A program made the translations under genes and the position numbers. From CAZTXD01 sp964617995 (lineage in GTDB: Bacteria; Actinomycetota; Acidimicrobiia; Spongiisociales; ZC4RG35): DNA of 6,418 nucleotides. The stretch is taken from positions 1 through 6,418 of the forward strand of contig CAZTXD010000168.1 of NCBI GenBank assembly GCA_964617995.1, in the 5' to 3' direction. Below, in pieces: positions 1-4,858 of this stretch; the stretch's first letter is position 1, and every line of letters starts with the position of its first letter. The notes beneath the pieces are model-generated. The model was not told the origin of the DNA and made no database searches. It was given only the letters and a program-made list of their open reading frames with translations.

Positions 1-484
1 CCCGGGCGTAGAAGGTACGCGACACCTGGGCGCCGCCGAAGCTGCGGTTGTCGAGTAACCCCCCGTACTCGCGGGCGAAAGGCACCCCCTGGGCGGTGGC
101 CTGGTCGATGATGTTGAGCGACACGTCTGCCAGGCGGTAGACGTTGGCCTCGCGGCTGCGGTAGTCGCCGCCTTTGACGGTGTCGTAGAAGAGGCGATAG
201 ACGGAGTCGCCGTCGTTGTGGTAGTTCTTGGCGGCGTTGATCCCTCCCTGGGCGGCGATCGAGTGGGCCCGGCGGGACGAGTCGTGGAACGTGAACGCCT
301 GGACGTTGTAGCCCAACTCGCCCAGGGTGGCGGCGGCGGAGGCGCCGGCCAGGCCGGTGCCGACCACGATGATCTTGAACTTGCGCTTGTTGTTGGGGTT
401 GACGAGACGGACCGAGAACTTGTGGTTGTCCCACTTCTCGGCGATGGGCCCGGAAGGGATCTTGGCGTCGAGCTCGATGGCCAT
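1..484 (-). CDS. sdhA: Succinate dehydrogenase flavoprotein subunit SdhA (5' part; continues beyond the left edge)
   Basis: This is the FAD-carrying catalytic subunit of succinate dehydrogenase (complex II), which oxidises succinate to fumarate and passes electrons to the iron-sulfur and membrane subunits. About 161 N-terminal residues are visible and the rest lies off the left edge. The dinucleotide-binding loop is G42-T-G44-L-A-G47 after a beta strand (IIVVG). The segment RRAHSIAAQGG gives H74, the expected histidine for covalent FAD attachment. The opening AKIPSGPIAEKWDNHKF is typical of the SdhA type that pairs with a single five-helix cytochrome b. The ATG at 484 follows the sdhC stop by one base and has a GGAG Shine-Dalgarno about 7 bases upstream, inside the end of sdhC, so the two are probably translationally coupled. 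Fumarate reductase is the only serious alternative; an aerobic actinobacterium makes Sdh likelier. Confidence 0.95.
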   Translation of the reverse strand, partial: MAIELDAKIPSGPIAEKWDNHKFSVRLVNPNNKRKFKIIVVGTGLAGASAAATLGELGYNVQAFTFHDSSRRAHSIAAQGGINAAKNYHNDGDSVYRLFYDTVKGGDYRSREANVYRLADVSLNIIDQATAQGVPFAREYGGLLDNRSFGGAQVSRTFYAR

Positions 485-485
485 G

Positions 486-1247
486 TCAGTCTCCTACCAG
501 GCCGAACAGCACGGCCAGGGGCATGATGACGTTGCCAATGGTTATCCCGCCCGACAGGGCCCAAGCCAGGTAGCGGCGCCACTTGTTGAAGCGAGGGTGG
601 TTGACTCCCAGGCTCTGGAACATCGACCAGGTCCCGTGGAGGATGTGGGGTGCGAGGGCGAGGTTGGCAAGCACGTAGAAGAGTGTCACGCCGGGACGGG
701 AGAACGTGGCGATGAAGTTGGCGTGGACCTCGCCGTGCTCCCAGGTGGCGGGCGCCGCCGGCTGGATGCCCCAGGTGAGGTCGGCGAGATGGAACACCAC
801 GAAGAACAGCACGATCACGCCCGACCAGCGCATGGTGCGGCTGGCGTAGCTGGCGGCCAGGTAGGTGCGGGGTCCCGAGTAGTCGGTGGGTCTTGCCCGC
901 CGGTTCATCACGGTGAGGGCGTAGGCGGCGTGGACGTGGAGGAGAAACGCCACCAACAGCCCGACACGCAGGATCCACAGCACGACGTGGTGGGGCATGA
1001 GCGGGAAGAGGAGTGAGCGCAGGCCCTCGGCGTAGAGGTCGATCTCGGGGACCCCGTCGACGGGAGGCAGGAAGATCTTGAGGTTGCCGGCGAGGTGGGC
1101 CACCAGATAGGTGAGGAGGACGATGCCGGTGATGGCCATGACCCACTTCTTGCCGACTGCCGACCGGTAGAACTCCACCGGCCAGGGGAGCCGTCGGCGT
1201 TGAGCTGTGGCGACCAACCTCGTCCTTCCTGCTTCCGGGCTGCCCAT
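486..1247 (-). CDS. sdhC: Succinate dehydrogenase cytochrome b subunit (b558-type SdhC)
   Basis: This is the membrane anchor of complex II, binding heme b and passing electrons to quinone. The 253-residue protein has five hydrophobic helices (roughly residues 36-59, 86-113, 139-161, 185-205 and 226-250), as in the single-subunit b558 family rather than the paired SdhC/SdhD type. Candidate heme-ligand histidines lie in helices: H51 (YLVAHLAGN), H104/H106, H153 and H201/H204. FYRSAVGKKWVMAITG is the conserved entry to helix 1. The start is uncertain. The ATG at 1247 has no Shine-Dalgarno and overlaps a good -10-like CATAAT. The TTG at 1217 (residue 11) has AGGAAGG just upstream and leaves a leader length more usual for the family. 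It is the first gene of the operon, followed one base later by sdhA. An sdhB is expected beyond the left edge but cannot be seen. Confidence 0.94.
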   Translation of the reverse strand: MGSPEAGRTRLVATAQRRRLPWPVEFYRSAVGKKWVMAITGIVLLTYLVAHLAGNLKIFLPPVDGVPEIDLYAEGLRSLLFPLMPHHVVLWILRVGLLVAFLLHVHAAYALTVMNRRARPTDYSGPRTYLAASYASRTMRWSGVIVLFFVVFHLADLTWGIQPAAPATWEHGEVHANFIATFSRPGVTLFYVLANLALAPHILHGTWSMFQSLGVNHPRFNKWRRYLAWALSGGITIGNVIMPLAVLFGLVGD

Positions 1248-1270
1248 TATGGCAACACTGCCACGGGGGG

Positions 1271-1299
1271 TTGACGGCGCGCGTAAGACACCGTAATCT
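1271..1299 (+). promoter_or_regulatory. Candidate sigma-70-type promoter of whiB
   Basis: TTGACG (1271-1276) is followed by a 17-base spacer and TAATCT (1294-1299), which fits the TANNNT -10 form. Transcription would begin near 1306, giving a leader of about 25-35 bases before whiB. The -35 matches five of six consensus bases; the -10 is weaker. Confidence 0.5.
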
Positions 1300-1305
1300 C
1301 AGTGA

Positions 1306-1324
1306 TGTAATTACACGCGTGTAA
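1306..1324. promoter_or_regulatory. Nested palindromes, candidate operator in front of whiB
   Basis: The 19-base stretch TGTAATTACACGCGTGTAA holds two overlapping perfect palindromes: TGTAATTACA (1306-1315) and TTACACGCGTGTAA (1311-1324). It thus has TGTAA half-sites in the order forward, inverted, forward. GTAA also occurs at 1283 and 1293, so four direct copies begin at 1283, 1293, 1307 and 1321. The block covers the predicted transcription start of whiB and ends just before its ribosome-binding site, a position suited to repression. The bound protein cannot be identified from sequence. Confidence 0.5.
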
Positions 1325-1329
1325 GAGGG

Positions 1330-1614
1330 ATGTTCGGGATGCAGAGCAAGCTCATCGAAGCGTTGGCAATGGGAGAGCTCGCCTGGCAGGACTACGCCAA
1401 CTGCAGGGGTGCCGACGCCGATCTGTTCTTCCCCGAGCGGGGGGCATCCACCCGCAAGGCCAAGGCGATATGTGCCGAGTGCCAGGTGCAGGCTGAGTGC
1501 CTCGACTTCGCCATCGAGATTGGCGAGAAGTTCGGCATATGGGGTGGGATGTCGGAGAGGGAACGCCGTCGGGTGCGCCGTGAGCGGCAGGTGGCCGCCC
1601 GCCGGGTGAGCTGA
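1330..1614 (+). CDS. whiB: WhiB-family iron-sulfur transcriptional regulator (WhiB2/WhmD-like)
   Basis: WhiB proteins are small actinobacterial regulators that hold a [4Fe-4S] cluster, respond to redox or nitric oxide, and usually act with the primary sigma factor. In this 94-residue protein the four cluster cysteines are C25, C48, C51 and C57 (C-x22-C-x2-C-x5-C). The G-I-W-G-G turn is at 69-73, followed by the basic DNA-contact tail SERERRRVRRERQ. The motif order WQDYANC, LFFPERG, STRKAKAIC and FGIWGGMSERERRR most resembles the WhiB2/WhmD group (septation/division), but subgroup assignment is from memory. GAGGG directly abuts the ATG at 1330, whereas the in-frame ATG at 1339 sits nine bases after it. 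The real start may therefore be 1339, removing three residues. It is divergent from sdhC behind a promoter and palindromic region. Confidence 0.95.
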   Translation: MFGMQSKLIEALAMGELAWQDYANCRGADADLFFPERGASTRKAKAICAECQVQAECLDFAIEIGEKFGIWGGMSERERRRVRRERQVAARRVS

Positions 1615-1670
1615 GGGGCCCACTCAGTCGGGAGCCGGGATGGACCGGTAGGAGAATCTCGACGCACCAG

Positions 1671-1692
1671 TGATGCTACCATCTGAGCATCA
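1671..1692. promoter_or_regulatory. Inverted repeat over the vapB start with overlapping -10: likely autoregulatory operator
   Basis: TGATGCT (1671-1677) and AGCATCA (1686-1692) form a perfect 7-base inverted repeat with an 8-base spacer. The last base is the A of the vapB start codon. Within it, TGCTACCAT gives an extended -10 form (TG, then TACCAT at 1677-1682) about 9 bases before the ATG. No Shine-Dalgarno precedes the ATG, so vapB may be transcribed leaderless. Antitoxins of this type usually repress their own promoter through such repeats; binding here is inferred. Confidence 0.55.
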
Positions 1693-1904
1693 TGCGCACC
1701 ACAATTGCTCTCGACCCAGATGTACGGGCCATCATCGAGAACGAGCGTCGACCAGGTGAGACGATGCGACAGACGATCAATCGTCTCATCCGCTCGAACT
1801 ATCGCTGGGCGGAACCCGGTCCTGAGCTGCCGTTGGTGCCTGGAACCCTCCAGACGGACATCTCGGACGTGTCCGAGGTTCTGGCCCGCCTCGACGCCGA
1901 GTAG
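1692..1904 (+). CDS. vapB: VapB-type antitoxin, ribbon-helix-helix
   Basis: This 70-residue protein is probably the antitoxin of the toxin gene five bases downstream: it would bind and neutralise the PIN-domain nuclease and repress the operon. The first residues MRTTIALD form the DNA-contacting strand of a ribbon-helix-helix fold. Two helices follow (about 9-20 and 23-35, the latter TMRQTINRLIRSNY). The C-terminal half, rich in P, D and E (ISDVSEVLARLDAE), would be the toxin-binding tail. The ATG at 1692 lies at the end of the inverted repeat and lacks a Shine-Dalgarno. The VapB label rests on the RHH fold and the partner gene. Confidence 0.85.
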   Translation: MRTTIALDPDVRAIIENERRPGETMRQTINRLIRSNYRWAEPGPELPLVPGTLQTDISDVSEVLARLDAE

Positions 1905-1909
1905 CCACC

Positions 1910-2353
1910 TTGGGCATCCTCGTCGACGCCAACCTCCTCGTCTACGCGGCCATGGCCACCTCGCCGCATCACACTCCAGCTCGCGAGTGGCTTCGGGCCC
2001 AGTTCGACGACCGCGACCAGATCGTGGGCCTGACGTGGACAGTGCTGTACGGATTCATGCGACTCATCTCGAACCCGACCGTCGCCGGACCCCTGGCCAT
2101 CGACCCGTCCGGGGCCTGGGAGGCTGCCAGCGCTTATCGTCTCCAGCCCAATGCCCGCATCATGGAGCCGGGGGAACGTCATGCGGCTATCGCATCGAGC
2201 CTCCTCGCGGTGCCAGGACTCCGTTCCAACGACCTACCGGATGTGTTGTTGGCTGCGACCGCCAGGGAGCACGGCCTGGAGTTGTGCAGCCACGACAACG
2301 GGTTCGCCCGCTTCCCGGGCCTTCGCTGGCAAGACCCCCTGTCGTCCACCTGA
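1910..2353 (+). CDS. vapC: VapC-type PIN-domain ribonuclease toxin
   Basis: This 147-residue PIN-domain protein is likely the toxin of a type II toxin-antitoxin pair. VapC toxins are Mg-dependent RNases that cut tRNA or rRNA. The N-terminus GILVDANLLVYAA places the first catalytic aspartate at D6. Further acidic positions are D108/D111 (NDLPDVLLAATA) and D129 (CSHDNGFARFPGL). The acidic residue usual in the middle helix is absent: YGFMRLISNP has glycine (G48) there, as I recall for the mycobacterial-type PIN subfamily with its GF-x-R-x-SNP signature. It starts with TTG at 1910, five bases after the vapB stop, with only a weak ribosome-binding site. The start must be close, because the PIN core begins within five residues. 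No later start codon keeps D6. Confidence 0.9.
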   Translation: MGILVDANLLVYAAMATSPHHTPAREWLRAQFDDRDQIVGLTWTVLYGFMRLISNPTVAGPLAIDPSGAWEAASAYRLQPNARIMEPGERHAAIASSLLAVPGLRSNDLPDVLLAATAREHGLELCSHDNGFARFPGLRWQDPLSST

Positions 2354-2412
2354 CTGCCGCGGGCCCCCTTCGATGGGGTGTCCGGTGGAACCGTCGATAT
2401 CCTCAGGCGAGG

Positions 2413-2898
2413 ATGACCTTCGACCGTCTCGACTATCTCATCACCAAGTGGATGGCCGACAATGGTCTGACTCTGCTGCGCATCGGCCTCGGCGTCGTGT
2501 TCGTCTGGTTCGGAGCGCTCAAGTTCTTCCCGGGCATGAGTCCGGCCGAGGACCTGGTGAGGGCGACCGTCTATTTCGTGGACCCCGACCTGTTCCTCCC
2601 CGTGCTCGCCGCCTGGGAGACGCTGATAGGGCTGGGCCTGATCGCGGGGAGGTTCATGCGCACCACCCTGTTGCTGCTCTTCTTGCAGATGCCGGGCACC
2701 GCTCTGCCGCTGGTGCTGCTCCCCGAGGTGGTGTGGACGTCGTTTCCCTTCGGGCTGACCCTGGAGGGCCAGTACATCGTCAAGAACCTGGTGTTGATCG
2801 GCGCCGGGCTGGTGCTGGGCGCCACCGTGAGGGGCGGACGGCTGACGGTGGAGCCGGCGGGAAGCTCGATCGAGCCCGAAGCCGGCACCCCGGGCTGA
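2413..2898 (+). CDS. DoxX-family (DoxX/DUF417-like) integral membrane protein
   Basis: A 161-residue protein with four predicted membrane helices (about residues 18-39, 60-79, 84-104 and 121-138). The segment LLRIGLGVVFVWFGALKFFPG is the hallmark of the DoxX/YkgB-like superfamily. The function of these proteins is poorly defined: some DoxX members take part in thiosulfate oxidation or in oxidative-stress membrane complexes. A later tight turn (ALPLVLLPE) and the FGLTLEGQYIVKNLVLIG helix also fit the family. The reading frame stays open far upstream through vapBC, but that part is out of frame with the convincing toxin and antitoxin, so I start at the ATG at 2413, with GCGAGG just before it. 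It lies 59 bases after vapC and may be read through or have its own promoter. Transcription probably ends at the hairpin just downstream. Confidence 0.85.
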   Translation: MTFDRLDYLITKWMADNGLTLLRIGLGVVFVWFGALKFFPGMSPAEDLVRATVYFVDPDLFLPVLAAWETLIGLGLIAGRFMRTTLLLLFLQMPGTALPLVLLPEVVWTSFPFGLTLEGQYIVKNLVLIGAGLVLGATVRGGRLTVEPAGSSIEPEAGTPG

Positions 2899-2903
2899 CC
2901 GGT

Positions 2904-2934
2904 GGTTCGGAGCGTCGCCCCCACGCTCCGAACC
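2904..2934. terminator. Hairpin between convergent genes, probable bidirectional terminator
   Basis: GGTTCGGAGCGT (2904-2915) pairs perfectly with ACGCTCCGAACC (2923-2934): a 12-bp GC-rich stem with a 7-base loop. It lies between the DoxX-like stop (2898) and the end of the minus-strand DUF1059 gene (2948), so it could stop transcription from both sides. Neither side has a T run, so it is not a classic intrinsic terminator. Confidence 0.7.
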
Positions 2935-2947
2935 CGGGACGGCGCCG

Positions 2948-3118
2948 TCAGGCGTCGATGGCCTGCTTGACCGCCTCCACGGTGGCGTCGTCGAGTTGGG
3001 CGAGACCGTGGTCGGCGGCGGCATGGGCGGCGGCCTGAGCCAGCACTTCCTCGGTGGTGTCGGCCTCGACTACCCCCTCACACCCCTCGAACAGACGGCC
3101 GCATTCCAGACGTGGCAT
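2948..3118 (-). CDS. DUF1059 small putative metal-binding protein (second of a tandem pair)
   Basis: A 56-residue protein of the DUF1059 family, whose function is unknown and which has been suggested to bind metal. Candidate ligands are C6 and C13 (LECGRLFEGCEG) and H32 and H37 (AAHAAADHG, the H-x4-H pair), with an acidic helix ending VEAVKQAIDA. The ATG at 3118 is set by a strong AGGAGG Shine-Dalgarno four bases upstream. The upstream paralog's TAG stop overlaps that Shine-Dalgarno, so the two genes are almost certainly co-transcribed and perhaps translationally coupled. Family membership is by pattern recognition; a role as a small zinc-binding regulator or stress protein would be guesswork. 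Confidence 0.85.
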   Translation of the reverse strand: MPRLECGRLFEGCEGVVEADTTEEVLAQAAAHAAADHGLAQLDDATVEAVKQAIDA

Positions 3119-3126
3119 GGTTCCTC

Positions 3127-3279
3127 CTAGGCGGGTCGGGCCATGGCCCGGGCGTCCTCGTCGCTGAGCTCCATCTGGTGGACCTCGCGGGCGTGGCTCT
3201 GGGCGGCGATGACGACGGCGGCTACGTCTCCACCGGTCAGCACCACCCCGCACGGGCACTCGATCACTCGATCGGACAT
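3127..3279 (-). CDS. DUF1059 small putative metal-binding protein (first of a tandem pair)
   Basis: A 50-residue protein, MSDRVIECPCG..., ending AMARPA. It has a C8-P-C10 pair and H29/H34 (SHAREVHQMEL), giving the C2 plus H-x4-H pattern of DUF1059. The end, MELSDEDARAMARP, matches family members as I remember them. The ATG at 3279 has a near-ideal AAAGGAGG (3284-3291) four bases upstream. It ends at 3127, eight bases before the second DUF1059 gene, with which it forms an operon. The two paralogs differ in cysteine spacing (C-x-C here, C-x6-C in the other), so they may have divided roles. The operon is divergent from the SARP-type regulator, the only nearby candidate controller. Function unknown. 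Confidence 0.85.
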   Translation of the reverse strand: MSDRVIECPCGVVLTGGDVAAVVIAAQSHAREVHQMELSDEDARAMARPA

Positions 3280-3338
3280 GGCGCCTCCTTTCGGGGGTGA
3301 GGCTACGTTGAGGGTGTTGGCGAAAGGTTGGGTGGAGG

Positions 3339-4085
3339 TTGGTCCGAATCTACCTGAGCGGCCGGGTGGCCATAGAGGGCTCCCGGCTGGTGGGCGAGTC
3401 GTCCCTGGCAGGCCCGTCGGGGAGGGTGCTGCTGGCGGTGCTGGCTTTGAGCCGGGGCCCGGTGGCCCGCCTCCGCCTGGCCGAGGTCCTCTGGGACGGT
3501 GAGCCCCCGGATGGGTATGAGCGTTCGCTCAACCCGCTGCTGTCGAAGGTGCGTGGTTCCTTCGGCGCCGCCGGAGTGGGCCGGGATCTGCTCGTCTCGG
3601 GTATGGGGGCGGTGGAACTGCGGCGGGCGGCCGATGTGTGGATCGACCTGGAGGCGGCCACCGGCGCCCTCGACCGCGCCGAGGGTGCCTTGCGGAGGGG
3701 CCGGCCCCGCGAGGCCTGGCCGTCGGCGGCGGTGGCCACGTCGATCCTGGGACGCCCCTTCCTGGAAGGCGTCGAGTTGGGGTGGGTCGACGATCAGCGA
3801 CGGGTTATCCACGAGAGGTTGGTGCGGGCATTCGAGGCGACCGTCGACGTGTGGATGGCCCTAGACGATCCCGCCCAGGCGGTGGTCGCTGCCCGGCAAC
3901 TGCTGGCGGTCGACGCCTTCCGGGAGACCAGCCACGAGCGGCTCATCCGGGCCCACCTGGCCCGGGGAAACCGGGCCGAGGCGCTGCGGGCGTTCGCCGA
4001 GTGCGAGCGCCTCCTCCGCCACGAGCTGGGGGTCGAGCCGTCCGAGCAGGTCCAGGCCGCCTACGAGCAAGCCCTGCTCGGCTAG
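3339..4085 (+). CDS. Stand-alone SARP-type transcriptional regulator (winged helix + BTAD domain)
   Basis: This 248-residue protein has the short SARP architecture: an OmpR-like winged-helix DNA-binding domain (about 1-97) followed by a bacterial transcriptional activator (BTAD) helical repeat domain (about 98-246). In the first, VRIYLSGRVAIEG opens the domain, RVLLAVLALSRGPV and RLAEVLWDGEPP form the core, and YERSLNPLLSKVRGSF is the likely recognition helix. In the second, hallmark stretches are WVDDQRRVIHERLVRAFEA, RETSHERLIRAHLARGNRAEAL and CERLLRHELGVEPSEQVQAAYEQ. No NB-ARC or TPR extension follows. Family members usually activate neighbouring genes, often in secondary metabolism, but no biosynthetic genes are visible here. 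The start is taken as TTG at 3339 because the fold begins at once and a stop lies in frame at 3309. GGAGG abuts the TTG; GAAAGG lies 11 bases upstream. Divergent from the DUF1059 operon by 59 bases. Confidence 0.9.
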   Translation: MVRIYLSGRVAIEGSRLVGESSLAGPSGRVLLAVLALSRGPVARLRLAEVLWDGEPPDGYERSLNPLLSKVRGSFGAAGVGRDLLVSGMGAVELRRAADVWIDLEAATGALDRAEGALRRGRPREAWPSAAVATSILGRPFLEGVELGWVDDQRRVIHERLVRAFEATVDVWMALDDPAQAVVAARQLLAVDAFRETSHERLIRAHLARGNRAEALRAFAECERLLRHELGVEPSEQVQAAYEQALLG

Positions 4086-4105
4086 GAAGTCGGAAGTCGG
4101 AAGTC
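4085..4105 (+). repeat. Perfect 7-bp tandem repeat, three copies
   Basis: GGAAGTC occurs three times in a row, starting at the last base of the SARP stop codon. No coding or hairpin role is apparent. It could mark a slippage-prone repeat or an intergenic repeat family. Confidence 0.85.
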
Positions 4106-4114
4106 TCTTGGGTC

Positions 4115-4130
4115 CAGGTGATACCACCTG
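4115..4130. other. Short inverted repeat downstream of the SARP gene
   Basis: CAGGTG and CACCTG form a perfect 6-bp stem around ATAC. It lies 30 bases after the SARP stop and may be a weak terminator or a protein-binding site. No T run follows. Confidence 0.4.
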
Positions 4131-4192
4131 CGGCGCACCCTCGAGGACCTCGTCTCCGAGACCACGCACCCGCACGATTACGGCCGGTCATC

Positions 4193-4414
4193 TCAGACGT
4201 CGGTGGTGGCGTTGGCGATGACTCCACCTTCGAGAGTCCAGATCGTGTGGACGACCCTCCACCTCTCCGGGAACCGGATCGTATGGAGGAGGTCCGTCAT
4301 ACCCTTCAAGACCACTTTCACGCTGGCCAGGTGGTGCTTGGGCATGAGCACCGTGACTTCGATACGCCGATCTTCGGGGTCGGCCACACCAGCACCGGTA
4401 CCCGTCAGCCGCAC
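4193..4414 (-). CDS. Small unrecognised protein, possibly 5'-disrupted
   Basis: No family recognised. A reading frame closes with TGA at 4195-4193. From the GTG at 4414 it gives 73 residues. It is open further upstream to a stop at 4480, adding DARTQYIDTEHLTHSQQ, which also looks coding. Third codon positions are strongly G/C-rich through the whole frame, and the protein has sensible composition (RRIEVTVLMPKHHL, KVVLKGMTDLL, FPERWRVVHTIW). This supports real or recently real coding. The best translation signal, AGGAGAG (4478-4472) followed by GTG-ATG at 4467-4462, is in a different frame and soon reaches a stop. Either a frameshift has broken the gene or GTG 4414 is the true start with no good ribosome-binding site. 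It lies downstream of a LuxR-regulator relic on the same strand. Confidence 0.5.
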   Translation of the reverse strand: MRLTGTGAGVADPEDRRIEVTVLMPKHHLASVKVVLKGMTDLLHTIRFPERWRVVHTIWTLEGGVIANATTDV

Positions 4415-4601
4415 CTGCTGCGAGTGAGTCAGGTGCTCTGTGTCGATGTACTGGGTCCTGGCATCACAACACTCTCCTCAAATGCCCTTCGCCACGCCTC
4501 TCGTGGATCTCAGAGAGCCAACGGTACGGGATAGAACATTCCCCGACATCCGTGGTGGGCGCCGATCTCCGGCCGGTGACCGTGCTCACCACCCATCCCT
4601 G
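4415..4601. other. Region without a supported gene
   Basis: This holds the extension and ribosome-binding site of the minus-strand small frame (4415-4480), then about 120 bases with no convincing coding frame or terminator. CTCTC and GAGAG flank a 10-base loop near 4500-4520, which is too weak to interpret. It separates the small gene from the LuxR relic. Confidence 0.4.
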
Positions 4602-4742
4602 CTACAGAGAATGAAAACGCGCAGCTGCCGCCGCGGGTGCCGTCCCACCGGATAGTCCGAGCCAGGGGTAGATGTTGGACAAGTGGCGCTCGACGGTGCG
4701 ACTGTCGACCGCGAGCCACTCCACAGGCGCATCCGGCGTGAT
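4602..4742 (-). pseudogene. Relic of a LuxR-type helix-turn-helix regulator (C-terminal end only)
   Basis: Read on the minus strand from 4709, the frame gives VDSRTVERHLSNIY, the recognition helix of LuxR/GerE-type DNA-binding domains (S-x-R-T-V-E-x-H-x-x-N-I-Y). It continues with PWLGLSGGTAP, an alanine run, RFHSL and a natural TAG stop at 4604-4602, as in regulators ending KLGxSGRAARAAAAARF. Upstream in frame only ITPDAPVEWLA is seen: the first helices of the HTH domain (TPRExEVLxLxAxG) are missing, and no start codon or signal serves this frame. Two positions in the usual Y-x-K-L-G stretch are altered to P-W. I read this as the surviving 3' end of a deleted or frameshifted regulator. A second minus-strand stretch, VLHLAEEHRHVPMIAAIAAM at about 4780-4843 in another frame, may be a further piece. 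Confidence 0.65.
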
Positions 4743-4858
4743 GGTTCGGGTTGTGGAGACATTCGGTCGAGATGCCTTCCCATCGCGGCGATGGCTGCGA
4801 TCATGGGCACATGCCTGTGTTCTTCGGCGAGATGCAGCACCTGAATCACCCCGCCACG

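Noticed and set aside
1611..1627. CTGAG/CTCAG inverted repeat at the whiB stop codon
   Set aside because: Five-base stem with an interior mismatch and no T run. It may contribute to termination but is not supported on its own.
2361..2383. GC-rich hairpin between vapC and the DoxX-like gene
   Set aside because: Only a short C-run/G-run stem with a mismatch and no T run; too weak to call a terminator.
1705..2412. Long plus-strand open frame leading into the DoxX-like gene
   Set aside because: It is an out-of-frame shadow of vapB and vapC, which have clear domain signatures. The Arg/Ser/Pro-rich translation has no recognisable domain, and the membrane protein starts at 2413.
2179..3024. Long minus-strand open frame opposite vapC and the DoxX-like gene
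   Set aside because: High-GC antisense artefact. The translation is rich in Arg, Pro, Gln and His, and the opposite strand carries convincing genes.
3303..3812. Minus-strand open frame opposite the SARP gene
   Set aside because: Low-complexity antisense shadow; the plus strand encodes an intact winged-helix and BTAD protein.
4440..4655. Plus-strand 71-codon open frame in the gap
   Set aside because: No ribosome-binding site and no family-like motif. It lies opposite the LuxR relic and the 5' part of the small minus-strand frame, which explain the sequence better.
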